From NCBI RefSeq assembly GCF_014155765.1, contig NZ_SCKT01000001.1, positions 1,240,001 through 1,304,000 of the forward strand: 64,000 nt of DNA, in the 5' to 3' direction. The notes under the pieces were generated by a model. The model made no database searches, was not told the DNA's origin, and worked only from the letters and a program-made list of their open reading frames with translations. Made by a program: the position numbers and the translations under genes. Source of the stretch: Pantoea dispersa (GTDB lineage: Bacteria; Pseudomonadota; Gammaproteobacteria; Enterobacterales; Enterobacteriaceae). Positions 21,330-29,872 of the stretch are shown one piece after another (position 1 is the stretch's first letter; every line of letters begins with the position of its first letter).

Positions 21330-22007
21330 TTATTTCACCGGGCGCCATGCGCCGTTATTGATGCCATCCACCAGGTGGTCGACCGCTTCACGGATCGCCA
21401 GATCCATCACTTTGCCGTTCAGGGTAGAGTCATAGCTGGCGGTGCCGCCAAAGCCGATCACCTCACGCGCTGACAGCTGGTATTCACCCGCGCCCTGCAC
21501 GCTGTACACCACTTCTGAAGTGGTCACATCCACCACATTCAGGTTCACTTTGGCGTAAGCGATCTGGCTTTTACCGCGTCCGAGGATGCCCCACAGCTGC
21601 TGGTCGCCCACTTCTTTGCGCCCGAACTCGGTGATGTCACCGGTGATGATGTAGTTAGCGCCCTTGATGTTCTGCTGGCTGTGTTTGAAGTCGGCTTCCT
21701 GCTGCAGCTCTTTCAGGTTGCTGCGATCCAGCACGTTGAAGCGATTGGTCTGCTGCAGATGCGTAATCAGAATGGTTTTGGATTGGTTGCCCAGACGATC
21801 AACGCCGTCGGAGAAAATCCCATTCATGTATGACGAACGGTTATCAAACTGTCCCACTGCGATTGGGCTGCGCACGCCCTGATAAGCCGGCTGGCTTGCG
21901 GCGCGAACCTGAGGCGCATCGATGGCGCGCGACGACTCGGTGGCACAGCCACTGAGCAGCGCGGCGCTTAACAAGGAGAGTGCCGCAAAGGCATATTTCT
22001 TCTGCAT
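21330..22007 (-). CDS. CsgG-family outer-membrane lipoprotein
   Basis: This 225-residue lipoprotein has lipobox LLSGC (Cys near 20) and a CsgG-type domain: AVGQFDNRSSYMNG, LITHLQQTNRFNVLDRSNL, and NYIITGDITEFG. CsgG itself is an oligomeric secretion pore for curli. No curli subunits or csgE/F lie here, so this member probably serves another export or assembly task with the two following lipoproteins. The ATG at 22007 is chosen because it gives a canonical lipoprotein signal; 29 further residues upstream are not signal-like. It is the first gene of the trio and is divergent from the TolA-like lipoprotein. Confidence 0.86.
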   Translation of the reverse strand: MQKKYAFAALSLLSAALLSGCATESSRAIDAPQVRAASQPAYQGVRSPIAVGQFDNRSSYMNGIFSDGVDRLGNQSKTILITHLQQTNRFNVLDRSNLKELQQEADFKHSQQNIKGANYIITGDITEFGRKEVGDQQLWGILGRGKSQIAYAKVNLNVVDVTTSEVVYSVQGAGEYQLSAREVIGFGGTASYDSTLNGKVMDLAIREAVDHLVDGINNGAWRPVK

Positions 22008-22162
22008 TTCTGGTCCATGAATAAAGGAAGGGATAACACCGCCACCAGGCGGCAAATTCTGGTTATGCCGACAGTCAGAGTAATGCCATAGCATTCCCTG
22101 CTGCGGTCTGTAGACTGTCGGCAGCAGCGCCAGGAATCTTTAGCGAAAATGCAGGCTTATTA

Positions 22163-22588
22163 ATGAATTTAATTAATCGATTAGCGAGACTATCAGGTGG
22201 GTTAGTAATGATGGTGGCGCTCAGCGCCTGCCAGCAGGTGGCCGCGCCGGCCCCCAGCCTGGCCAATCAGTGCCAGCCGCAGGACAATGCTGACAGCGCC
22301 GCCTGCCACTGGAGTGAAGCACTGCAGCAGCAGCTCAATAAGCAGTTTCACGATGCGGCGCGCTATGCCGGACAGCAGTGCTGGGTGCGCCTGGAGTGGC
22401 AGAACAGTGGGCGCTACGCGGTGACGCAAACCCAGGGCGACGAAGCGCTGTGTTTGCGCGCGTGGCAGCTTATTGGTCAGTCGCGCGGCTTACCGCCTCC
22501 GCCGCAGCGCGACCAGCCAGCGTGGTTTGGCTTTGCGCCACACCGGCCTGACTTACCAGCCCATCCTGGCGCCACTGGCGCGGGCTGA
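22163..22588 (+). CDS. Lipoprotein with TolA C-terminal-like domain
   Basis: This is a 141-residue protein with lipobox ALSAC (Cys near 23). From about residue 68 the pattern YAGQQCWVRLEW, then DEALCLRAW, then LPPPP follows TolA domain III, including its disulfide pair (here Cys74 and Cys97). TolA domain III contacts TolB, Pal and phage/colicin proteins, so this looks like a detached, lipid-anchored version. It is divergent from the CsgG-like trio. The last 119 nt overlap the 3' end of the opposing AraC-type gene. Function is unknown. Confidence 0.7.
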   Translation: MNLINRLARLSGGLVMMVALSACQQVAAPAPSLANQCQPQDNADSAACHWSEALQQQLNKQFHDAARYAGQQCWVRLEWQNSGRYAVTQTQGDEALCLRAWQLIGQSRGLPPPPQRDQPAWFGFAPHRPDLPAHPGATGAG

Positions 22589-23609
22589 TGCCGAACCAGC
22601 GGCGGAAGGCGCGGGAAAATGCGCTGACCTCGGAATAGCCGAGCAACAGCGCCATCTCCGAGATGGGCAGCTGTCTTTGCTGCAGATAGTGCGTGGCCAT
22701 TTCGCAGCGCACCTTATCCACCAGCGCGCTAAAGCTGATGCCCTCTTCGCGCAGGCGTCGCTGCAGCGACCAGCTCGACAACCCCATTTTGCCAGCGATC
22801 TCCTCAAGTACCGGTTCGCCCTGAATGAGCGTCAGGCTGACCTGTGAACGCGCCTGTTCGAGCACGCTCTGCACGCTGGCGCTGCTGTTTAGGCGGCGAA
22901 TGGCATCCTGCATCACCATCAGCAGCATCGCATCCTGCTCCGGCATGGCGCGCTGCAGGTCGCGTTTCGCGATCAGCAGTGAGTTAAACGGCTGATCGAA
23001 CCAGACCGGCGCATCAAACACTTTGCAGTGCTCGTGCCACTGCTCCGGACGCGGATGTTCAAAGTGCACCTCGCGCGGCGCCCAGTTTTTGCCCGCTACG
23101 TGGCGAATCAGGTTGAGGAACATGCCGAGCGTCAGCTCCGCATCCTGACGGCGTGCCAGGATCGCCCCGTGGCGCACCTGATAATCGAGCCGCCAGCAGT
23201 CGCCCTTGTCCACCAGCCGCGTCAGCGTATCGTGCTGGTGCCAGGGAAACGCGTTCACCACATTGTGCAGCGCCTGCTCCAGCGTCGGCGAGCACAGTCC
23301 GATGTAGCCAATTAACCCTAATGACTGCGGTTTGAACTGCCTGCCGTAATGCAAACCGAAGTTATCAAAGCCGGAGTGGCGCGCCGCTTCTTCCATCACG
23401 CGGCAATAGTTCACCAGCCCGAGGCTCAGTGTCGGGCTGGCCAGCAGTTCAGAATCGATACCGCTGATGCCAAAGATGCGATCGACATCGCCGCCTTTAT
23501 CCGTAATGAAGGCGCTCAGACCGGTCGCCGCCGCGGCCAGAACGCCACGGTTGCTGGCGGGTGTGGCAAACGCGCTGAAGGCATCAGCAGCAGAGATGAG
23601 TGATTGCAT
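22470..23609 (-). CDS. AraC-family transcriptional regulator
   Basis: This 379-residue regulator has an N-terminal ligand domain of the arabinose-binding-like (OruR/ArgR-type) class and a C-terminal AraC helix-turn-helix pair (about 245-345: EIAGKMGLSSWSLQRRLREEG and LLGYSEVSAFSRAFRRWFG). About 28 residues after the usual RQWR end form an unusual Ala/Gln tail that overlaps the opposing lipoprotein gene. GAGAGG precedes the ATG. The nearest plausible targets are the kinase and ethanolamine permease, whose divergent promoter contains phased direct repeats. Confidence 0.88.
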   Translation of the reverse strand: MQSLISAADAFSAFATPASNRGVLAAAATGLSAFITDKGGDVDRIFGISGIDSELLASPTLSLGLVNYCRVMEEAARHSGFDNFGLHYGRQFKPQSLGLIGYIGLCSPTLEQALHNVVNAFPWHQHDTLTRLVDKGDCWRLDYQVRHGAILARRQDAELTLGMFLNLIRHVAGKNWAPREVHFEHPRPEQWHEHCKVFDAPVWFDQPFNSLLIAKRDLQRAMPEQDAMLLMVMQDAIRRLNSSASVQSVLEQARSQVSLTLIQGEPVLEEIAGKMGLSSWSLQRRLREEGISFSALVDKVRCEMATHYLQQRQLPISEMALLLGYSEVSAFSRAFRRWFGISPRQWRQDGLVSQAGVAQSQTTLAGRAAAEAVSRATDQ

Positions 23610-23686
23610 GGGAACCTCTCAGGGATCGCACGGATAACAGAATGAAGGGATCCAGCAATTTTCATACCAGCGTCACCCGGCGGCGC

Positions 23687-23708
23687 GCGGTGCAAGGCAG
23701 TGCACCGC
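23687..23708. repeat. GC-rich hairpin between regulator and kinase genes
   Basis: GCGGTGCA/TGCACCGC with a 6-nt loop lies in the 229-bp gap downstream of the kinase gene and upstream of the AraC-type gene. It may end the kinase transcript; no U-run is present. I see no gene in this gap. Confidence 0.4.
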
Positions 23709-23838
23709 CTGGCCGCCGCTGGCGCGCTCCCGGCGGCGATCAGCGTCCCTGTCAGCGCGCCTGTGACGGCTGGCGCGCTTGATGCGCAGGCACCAGATTA
23801 CGCCATCAGCGCGCGCCGCTGCCCTCTGCTGGTGCAGG

Positions 23839-24843
23839 TCACGCGCCTACCGGCAGCTGGCTGCTCTCAAGATAGCGACGGCACAGCCGCACCGAATGGC
23901 TGGCCCAGTGCGGCCCGAGGCTGAGCGCCATCTCGGTATCGGCGTGCGTGCCCATCCACGCCGTCATCTGGATACGACGCTGGATCAGCAGCGTCGGCAC
24001 CAGCGCCATCTCAGCATCACTGATGTGCGCCACGCGTTCATAGCCGAGGATCCAGTTATCCACCCACTCCGCCGCACGCGGATGGTGCTCGACGAAGCTG
24101 ATCGCGGCCGCCAGATCGTGCAGATACCAGCCCATGCCGCAGTCGTCGAAGTCGATCACCCGGGTTTCGCCTTTGTGCAGCAGCAGATTGGTCAGACGCA
24201 GATCGGCGTGGATCAGGCCGTAGCGATCGCGCTCTTTACCAAATTCCGCCAGCGCCTGCCCGGCGCGATCCACCGCCGCTGCGATAATGCCGTGATCGGC
24301 CGGATCGAGATGCGGCGCATCCTGCCAGCGCCCCCAGTGGCTGTGCTCGCTGACCATGGTGTGATGATCCCAGATAATACGCTGAAAACCTTCGGGTTTC
24401 TGCCAGCTGCGGCTGTGCTGATGCAGGCGCGCGGTGATAGTACCGAGCTGCTGAAAGGCTTTGGGATCGACGTCGGTGGTCGGCATCTCGCCGTCAATCC
24501 AGTGGAACAGCACCGCATGACGCGTGCTGCCGTCCGCCAGCGTCAGCGTCAGTACGCTTTCACCGTCGCGCGCCGGAATAGCCTGCGGCACCATGATGCC
24601 GGTCTCGCGCAGCGCATCGAGCCACATCAGTTCACTGAGAATATCCGCTTTGCTGTGGTAATCCGGGCGGTGCAGGCGCAGCGCGTAGCGTTTGCCGCCA
24701 GCACGCAGCAAAAAGGTGGCGTTCTCCGAACGGCACAACAATTGCAGCTCACCGTGCAGCGCGGCGGGATAGCAGGCCAGCGCACGTTGCGCCAGCAGGG
24801 TGATCTCGGCATCGGTCAGGGATTCGGCTTGTTTGGCGCTCAT
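23839..24843 (-). CDS. APH-family small-molecule kinase
   Basis: This 334-residue protein has the aminoglycoside/choline/homoserine-kinase fold: a N-lobe Lys-type segment, the Brenner motif HADLRLTNLL near residue 205 and the metal-binding VIDFDDCG near residue 222. GGAG lies 8 nt before the ATG. It is divergent from an ethanolamine-type permease across 267 bp. Family members phosphorylate choline, ethanolamine, homoserine or hydroxylysine; the neighbour makes ethanolamine or a similar amino alcohol the first substrate to consider. An antibiotic-resistance role is not suggested by context. Confidence 0.82.
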   Translation of the reverse strand: MSAKQAESLTDAEITLLAQRALACYPAALHGELQLLCRSENATFLLRAGGKRYALRLHRPDYHSKADILSELMWLDALRETGIMVPQAIPARDGESVLTLTLADGSTRHAVLFHWIDGEMPTTDVDPKAFQQLGTITARLHQHSRSWQKPEGFQRIIWDHHTMVSEHSHWGRWQDAPHLDPADHGIIAAAVDRAGQALAEFGKERDRYGLIHADLRLTNLLLHKGETRVIDFDDCGMGWYLHDLAAAISFVEHHPRAAEWVDNWILGYERVAHISDAEMALVPTLLIQRRIQMTAWMGTHADTEMALSLGPHWASHSVRLCRRYLESSQLPVGA

Positions 24844-24911
24844 TCATCACTCTCCAGCATCAGTCTCTATAAACCAGTGTTATCAGCATGGGATGAGGTC
24901 GTCCTGACTGC

Positions 24912-24982
24912 CTGACCGCAGAACAGCAAAAGTTGACCGCAGCGTACAGCCAGCGCTTTTTCTGGCAGCGAGTTGACCGCAG
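24912..24982. promoter_or_regulatory. Three phased direct repeats before the permease
   Basis: (C/T)TGACCGCAG occurs at 24912-24921, 24933-24942 and 24973-24982, all in the same orientation. Start-to-start spacings are 21 and 40 bp, close to two and four helical turns. This is the geometry of AraC-family half-sites, and an AraC-type gene lies nearby at 22470-23609. They sit in the divergent kinase/permease promoter. Confidence 0.55.
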
Positions 24983-25110
24983 AGGACAAAACTCACTGCG
25001 CCGGCGTCAAGTTTTCCCGTCCCGGGCAGCGGCATTATCCCTTCACTGTAGCGCAAACCCACAATAGCGCGGTGCCAACGCCGCACAACAAGCATGACGG
25101 GGAGATGAAG

Positions 25111-26475
25111 ATGACAGGCAAACTAAAACCCACGCTGGGCACCCTGCATTTATGGGGTATTGCGGTTGGACTGGTGATTTCCGGTGAGTATTTCGGCTGG
25201 AGCTATGGCTGGGGCGTGGCCGGGACGCTGGGATTTCTGATCACCACCGCGCTGATCGCCACGCTTTATACCTGCTTTATTTTTAGCTTTACCGAACTGA
25301 CCACGGCGATTCCGCACGCTGGCGGGCCGTTCGCTTACAGCCGTCGGGCATTTGGCGAAACCGGTGGTCTGATTGCCGGTCTGGCGACGCTGATTGAGTT
25401 CGTGTTCGCCCCGCCGGCCATCGCCATGGCGATTGGCGCCTACCTCAACGTACAGTATCCCGATCTCAACCCCAAAACGGCGGCGGTCGGCGCTTATCTG
25501 TTGTTTATGGCACTGAATATTCTCGGCGTGAAGCTGGCCGCGATGTTCGAACTGGTGGTGACGGTGCTGGCAGTGCTGGAGCTGCTGGTGTTCATGGGCG
25601 TGGTATCGCCGGGTTTCAGCGTCGCTAACTTCGCCGCCAACGGCTGGGCTGGCAGCGATCATTTTGGCATGCCAGCGCTGTCCGGCATCTTTGCCGCCAT
25701 TCCGTTCGCTATCTGGTTTTTCCTCGCCATTGAAGGCGCGGCGATGGCGGCCGAAGAAGCCAAAGATCCGAAGCGCACCATCCCGAAAGCCTACATCAGC
25801 GGCATTCTTACCCTGGTGGTGCTGGCGATTGGCGTGATGCTGCTGGCCGGCGGCGCGGGCGACTGGCGCAAGCTGTCGGACATCAACGATCCGCTGCCGC
25901 AGGCGATGAAGATGATCGTTGGGGAGCACTCTAACTGGATGCATATGCTGGTGTGGATCGGCCTGTTTGGCCTGGTCGCCAGCTTCCACGGCATCATCCT
26001 TGGCTACTCGCGTCAGTTCTTTGCCCTGGCGCGCGCGGGCTATCTGCCGCCCAGCCTGGCGAAGCTGTCGCGCTTCCAGACGCCGCACCGCGCCATCATC
26101 GCCGGCGGTGTCATCGGTATCGCCGCCATTTACAGCGACGGACTGATCAATTTGCAGGGCATGACGCTGACGGCGGCGATGATCACCATGGCGGTGTTCG
26201 GCGCAATCGTGATGTATCTGATGAGTATGCTGAGCCTGTTTAAGCTGCGCCGCAGCGCACCGGATCTGGAGCGCAGCTTCCGTGCGCCGGGCTATCCGCT
26301 GGTACCGGGCATCGCACTGGTGCTGTCGCTGGTGTGTCTGGTGGCGATGCTGTGGTTTAACCCGGTAATCGGCGGATTGTTTGTGGCGATTATGGTGCTC
26401 GGCTACCTTTACTTCCTCGCCACCAAAGCTCAGCGCGAGCGCGCACCGCAGGACTCCATGCTGGTCGGCGAGTAA
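25111..26475 (+). CDS. eat: Ethanolamine permease (APC family)
   Basis: This is a 454-residue APC-type transporter with about twelve membrane helices. It opens TLHLWGIAVGLVISGEYFGW, a stretch characteristic of ethanolamine permeases, and has the TM3-like IPHAGGPFAYSRRAFG. Two in-frame ATGs are possible; 25111 is chosen since GGGGAG is 6 nt upstream, whereas it touches the ATG at 25105. No eut ammonia-lyase or microcompartment genes are in the window, so imported substrate may be phosphorylated by the divergent kinase. A strong terminator follows. Confidence 0.88.
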   Translation: MTGKLKPTLGTLHLWGIAVGLVISGEYFGWSYGWGVAGTLGFLITTALIATLYTCFIFSFTELTTAIPHAGGPFAYSRRAFGETGGLIAGLATLIEFVFAPPAIAMAIGAYLNVQYPDLNPKTAAVGAYLLFMALNILGVKLAAMFELVVTVLAVLELLVFMGVVSPGFSVANFAANGWAGSDHFGMPALSGIFAAIPFAIWFFLAIEGAAMAAEEAKDPKRTIPKAYISGILTLVVLAIGVMLLAGGAGDWRKLSDINDPLPQAMKMIVGEHSNWMHMLVWIGLFGLVASFHGIILGYSRQFFALARAGYLPPSLAKLSRFQTPHRAIIAGGVIGIAAIYSDGLINLQGMTLTAAMITMAVFGAIVMYLMSMLSLFKLRRSAPDLERSFRAPGYPLVPGIALVLSLVCLVAMLWFNPVIGGLFVAIMVLGYLYFLATKAQRERAPQDSMLVGE

Positions 26476-26506
26476 CAAACGCATTGCCCCTGCCCTTCAG
26501 GCAACG

Positions 26507-26545
26507 GAGACGGGTACACAGAGCCCTTTGTGTACCCGTCTCTTT
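26507..26545 (+). terminator. Strong terminator after the permease gene
   Basis: A 14-bp perfect stem (26507-26520 with 26529-26542) closes an 8-nt loop and is followed by TTT. It lies 32 nt past the permease stop. Confidence 0.82.
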
Positions 26546-26684
26546 CTGCCCCACGCGATAAATCCATCCCACCACAGCACCGCTCCGATCATGCTGCTGT
26601 GATACCTTTTTTGCATGACGAAAATGACAATTCATTACGCGTAATCGGGGTGCAACAATCAAAAAACACGCAAAAGGAGCCACT

Positions 26685-27683
26685 ATGCACACCCGACATT
26701 TATCGCAAACCCTGACTGTCAGTTCGATCGGCTATGGTGCCATGGGACTGAGCGAATTTTATGGCCAGACAGACGACACCGCTTCACTGCAGCTGTTACA
26801 CACGCTTATCGACCTGAATATCACGTTTATCGATACAGCGGATATGTACGGGCGGGGCCATAATGAGCGGCTGATTGGCCACTTTCTTGCCGGTCTGGAT
26901 AACACCACGCGTGAGCAGTTTAAAATTGCCACCAAGTGCGGTATCGATCGCCCTGCGGACCAGGCTTATGCCCGGACGATTAACAACCAACCTGACTACA
27001 TCACCCGCTGCTGTAATGAATCGCTTAAAAGGCTTGGCGTTGAGCGCATCGATCTGTTCTATCTTCACCGCGTGAGCCAGGCTACGCCGATTGAAGAGAG
27101 CATGGAATGCCTGAGCCGCCTCGTTAAAGCGGGTAAGATCAACCACATTGGCCTGTGTGAAGTTTCTGCTTCAACACTGCGCCGGGCCCATGCCGCCCAC
27201 CCGATCGCCGCCCTGCAAACCGAATATTCACTGTGGACGCGCGATATCGAAGCTGAGATTCTGCCGGTGGTGAAAGAGCTGGGTATAGGTTTAGTTCCCT
27301 ACTCTCCGCTGGGCAGAGGGTTTCTGACCGGAAAGTATCGTCATAACAGCGTCTTCGCTGAGGGTGATTTCCGCAAAAATAATGCGCGCTTTAGTCAATC
27401 CAGCCTCGACCATAACGCCCAGCTTCTTGACGCGGTGCACCCGCTTGCTGAAAAGTACAGCTGCACGCCGGGGCAGATTGCACTGGCCTGGCTACTGGCG
27501 CAGTACGACAAGCTGATCCCCATTCCGGGAACGAAACAGCCCCGCTATCTGGCAGAAAATGCGCAGGCCGCCGATATCGTGCTGGAGCAGGCAGATATCG
27601 CCTTACTGAACGCTATCCACCAGCATATTGAGATCAGGGGCGAGCGCTATTCTCAGGAAGGGATGAAAAGCATTAATGCCTGA
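26685..27683 (+). CDS. Aldo/keto reductase
   Basis: This is a 332-residue NADPH-dependent AKR barrel. The catalytic tetrad is visible as DTADMYG (Asp, Tyr), ATKCG (Lys) and YLHRV (His), and the cofactor-binding LVPYSPLGRGFLTG is present. AGGAG lies just before the ATG. It is followed by an intrinsic terminator and then a LysR regulator in the same direction, a common pairing. The physiological carbonyl substrate is not evident. Relative to E. coli it sits in the araJ-mak interval and is probably accessory. Confidence 0.92.
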   Translation: MHTRHLSQTLTVSSIGYGAMGLSEFYGQTDDTASLQLLHTLIDLNITFIDTADMYGRGHNERLIGHFLAGLDNTTREQFKIATKCGIDRPADQAYARTINNQPDYITRCCNESLKRLGVERIDLFYLHRVSQATPIEESMECLSRLVKAGKINHIGLCEVSASTLRRAHAAHPIAALQTEYSLWTRDIEAEILPVVKELGIGLVPYSPLGRGFLTGKYRHNSVFAEGDFRKNNARFSQSSLDHNAQLLDAVHPLAEKYSCTPGQIALAWLLAQYDKLIPIPGTKQPRYLAENAQAADIVLEQADIALLNAIHQHIEIRGERYSQEGMKSINA

Positions 27684-27688
27684 AGCCA

Positions 27689-27715
27689 TAACCGGGTAAC
27701 GCCCGGTTATTTTTT
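27689..27715 (+). terminator. Terminator after aldo/keto reductase gene
   Basis: TAACCGGG/CCCGGTTA (8 bp, 5-nt loop) is followed by a run of T residues, directly downstream of the reductase stop. It is a classic intrinsic terminator. Confidence 0.9.
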
Positions 27716-27811
27716 CTGACGTCGCGCCGCCAGCCTGCTGCGCGTCCAGACCGATTAACCCCATATCCTGCTGATCTTTAGCGGGGTAGAATAACGTCTT
27801 TGATTACCCGG

Positions 27812-28753
27812 ATGGACTCTATGGCGACGGCAGAGCACCTTATCAGCAACCATCTCCCCAGCGTGAAACAGCTTCAATGCTTTCTTGCGGTTGCGCACGA
27901 GCTGAACTTTCGCCGGGCCGCCGAACGGCTCAGAATGACTCAGCCTCCGCTAACCCGACAGATTAAGCGCCTTGAAGCCGTGCTGGAGCAGCCGTTGTTT
28001 AGCCGCAGCACCCATGACGTCAGTCTGACGGACGCTGGCCGGGCGCTGGTAATCAAAGCGGAGAAGATCCTTCAGGCGCTGAATGAACTCAAGCCAGGCT
28101 CGCTTTCTTCAGAAAAGCGCCTGCGTATCGGCCTCACCCGCACGCTGAATTTTGCACTGATTGCGCCCATTCACCAGCAACTGCTGAAACTGGACGCCGC
28201 CGACGATGTGGAAACGCCCGATCTGACGTCTGCGCAGTTGCTGCAGTGTCTGGCAAAAAACCGCCTGGACCTGGTACTGACGGGCGAAAGGGCAACCGGC
28301 CACGAAGATACCGTTCAGTACCAGTGGATCGGTCGTGAGCCGTTGCTGGTAGCAATGCCGGCCAGACATCCGGCCAGCCTGAAAGAAAAAGTCTCGCTGG
28401 AAGCGATCGGTGATTTACCGCTGTTCTGGTTTGCCAGAAGCGCAAATCCGTCGTTCTACGATAAATGTGAACGCTTGTTTTCACAGCTCCACACCCCGCT
28501 TAAAAGAGTTAAAGAGCCCGATGATTCACTGGTTATGCTGACACACATTGCCAGAGGAAAAGGCTTTGCCCTGATGCCGCAGTCGAAATGTACCTTTCAT
28601 CAGGAAGGATTGTGTTATCGCGCACTGGCTGACGATGAAGCGCAAAAACTGCATATCGATATTTATGCCGCCATCCGACTGAATGAAAACCGGCCAGCCG
28701 TGCTGCATGCGCACGATATCGTGTGTCACGCCGGTCAGTTAAGCCAACACTGA
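27812..28753 (+). CDS. LysR-family transcriptional regulator
   Basis: The product has about 313 residues. The N-terminal LysR helix-turn-helix (LQCFLAVAHELNFRRAAERL, then MTQPPLTRQIKRLE) is followed by a periplasmic-binding-protein-like effector domain. ATG codons at 27812 and 27821 and a TTG at 27800 are all possible; no clear RBS decides, so the start is uncertain by a few residues. It lies downstream of the aldo/keto reductase gene and could control it. It ends convergently with mak. Confidence 0.9.
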   Translation: MDSMATAEHLISNHLPSVKQLQCFLAVAHELNFRRAAERLRMTQPPLTRQIKRLEAVLEQPLFSRSTHDVSLTDAGRALVIKAEKILQALNELKPGSLSSEKRLRIGLTRTLNFALIAPIHQQLLKLDAADDVETPDLTSAQLLQCLAKNRLDLVLTGERATGHEDTVQYQWIGREPLLVAMPARHPASLKEKVSLEAIGDLPLFWFARSANPSFYDKCERLFSQLHTPLKRVKEPDDSLVMLTHIARGKGFALMPQSKCTFHQEGLCYRALADDEAQKLHIDIYAAIRLNENRPAVLHAHDIVCHAGQLSQH

Positions 28754-28764
28754 CCCGCTTCGGC

Positions 28765-28787
28765 CCCCTCTTCCGCTGGAAGAGGGG
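28765..28787. terminator. Convergent terminator LysR / mak
   Basis: CCCCTCTTCC/GGAAGAGGGG is a perfect 10-bp stem with a 3-nt loop in the 60-bp gap between two converging genes. Confidence 0.7.
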
Positions 28788-28813
28788 TTAAGCACGCATA
28801 AAGCGTCGTTACG

Positions 28814-29725
28814 CTACCCTTTCACCGGCCACAGCCAGGCGGCACCGCGTACGCCGCTGGAGTCACCGTGCACCGCTTTCAGCACCGGCGTTTCGCACTC
28901 GCGGCCGAACACCCACTGTTTCATCAGCGTCGGCACCGTCTGGTACAGCCGATTATTGTTGCTCATGCCGCCGCCGAGCACGATCACATCCGGATCGAGC
29001 AGGTTTACCACCTGCGCCAGCGATTTGGCCAGCCGCGTTTCATAACGGCTCATCGCCAGCTCGGCCACCGGATCCTGCTGTTCGATCAGCCGGATGATCT
29101 CCGCGCCCTTCAGCGCCTGTCCGCTGAGACGCTGATAATCAATGGCGAAGCCGGTGCCGGAGACAAACGTCTCAATACAGCCCTGCAGCCCGCAATAGCA
29201 CGGCACTTCCGCGCGATAGCGCAGTTCGTCTTCATCCATCCACGGCAGCGGATTGTGCCCCCACTCACCTGCGTTACCGTTACCGCCAATGCGTGATTCT
29301 CCGTTGATGGCCACGCCTGCGCCGGAACCGGTGCCAATGATCACCGCAAACACCAGCGGCTGGCCTGCGCCTGCGCCATCAACCGCTTCGGAAACCGCCA
29401 GGCAATTCGCGTCGTTGGCGATGCGCACGTCACGATTCAGCGCACGCGCCAAATCTTTGTCCAGCGGCTGGCCGTTGAGCCACGTCGAGTTAGCATTTTT
29501 TACCCGCTGGGTATAAGGAGAAATCGTGCCGGGAATGCCGATGCCGACGGTTCCCTGCTGCCCGGTCTGCGCTTCCGCCAGCAGGACTAAATCGACAATC
29601 GCCTGCACCGTGGCCGCATAGTCGTCACGCGGGGTATTCACGCGGTGGCGGAACAGCTCCTCGCCCTGGTCAGACAGCGCAATCACTTCAATTTTGGTGC
29701 CGCCTAAATCAATACCGATACGCAC
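28814..29725 (-). CDS. mak: Fructokinase/mannokinase Mak (ROK family)
   Basis: This is a 303-residue ROK sugar kinase. It has IGIDLGGTK for ATP at the N-terminus, the sugar-binding GAGVAING and the catalytic-region EWGHNPLPW. The ROK zinc site is C-x-C-x4-C in CYCGLQGC near residue 180, preceded by the His of EWGHN. It phosphorylates fructose and, less well, mannose or glucose in the cytoplasm. Length and position beside rdgC match E. coli. Confidence 0.95.
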   Translation of the reverse strand: MRIGIDLGGTKIEVIALSDQGEELFRHRVNTPRDDYAATVQAIVDLVLLAEAQTGQQGTVGIGIPGTISPYTQRVKNANSTWLNGQPLDKDLARALNRDVRIANDANCLAVSEAVDGAGAGQPLVFAVIIGTGSGAGVAINGESRIGGNGNAGEWGHNPLPWMDEDELRYRAEVPCYCGLQGCIETFVSGTGFAIDYQRLSGQALKGAEIIRLIEQQDPVAELAMSRYETRLAKSLAQVVNLLDPDVIVLGGGMSNNNRLYQTVPTLMKQWVFGRECETPVLKAVHGDSSGVRGAAWLWPVKG

Positions 29726-29872
29726 GATTTATTCCTCATTATTCGTTCAGGTGACAGATACAGTAGAAGGCTGAATCGGGAAAGGCAATGAAACCACTCC
29801 GATGTTTCGCTATCATGCGCGCTGACTGTTTTAGACTTGTGCGCCCGATCGCACCCACGGTAAGGAATCCTG

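Noticed and set aside
23839-24843. Aminoglycoside resistance gene
   Set aside because: The APH fold is shared by metabolic kinases; gene neighbours point to amino-alcohol metabolism and there are no mobile elements.
25150-26484. Long open frame antisense to the ethanolamine permease (444 codons)
   Set aside because: It is rich in His, Gln and Arg, has no recognisable domain or RBS, and mirrors a well-supported membrane protein gene; such shadows are common in GC-rich DNA.
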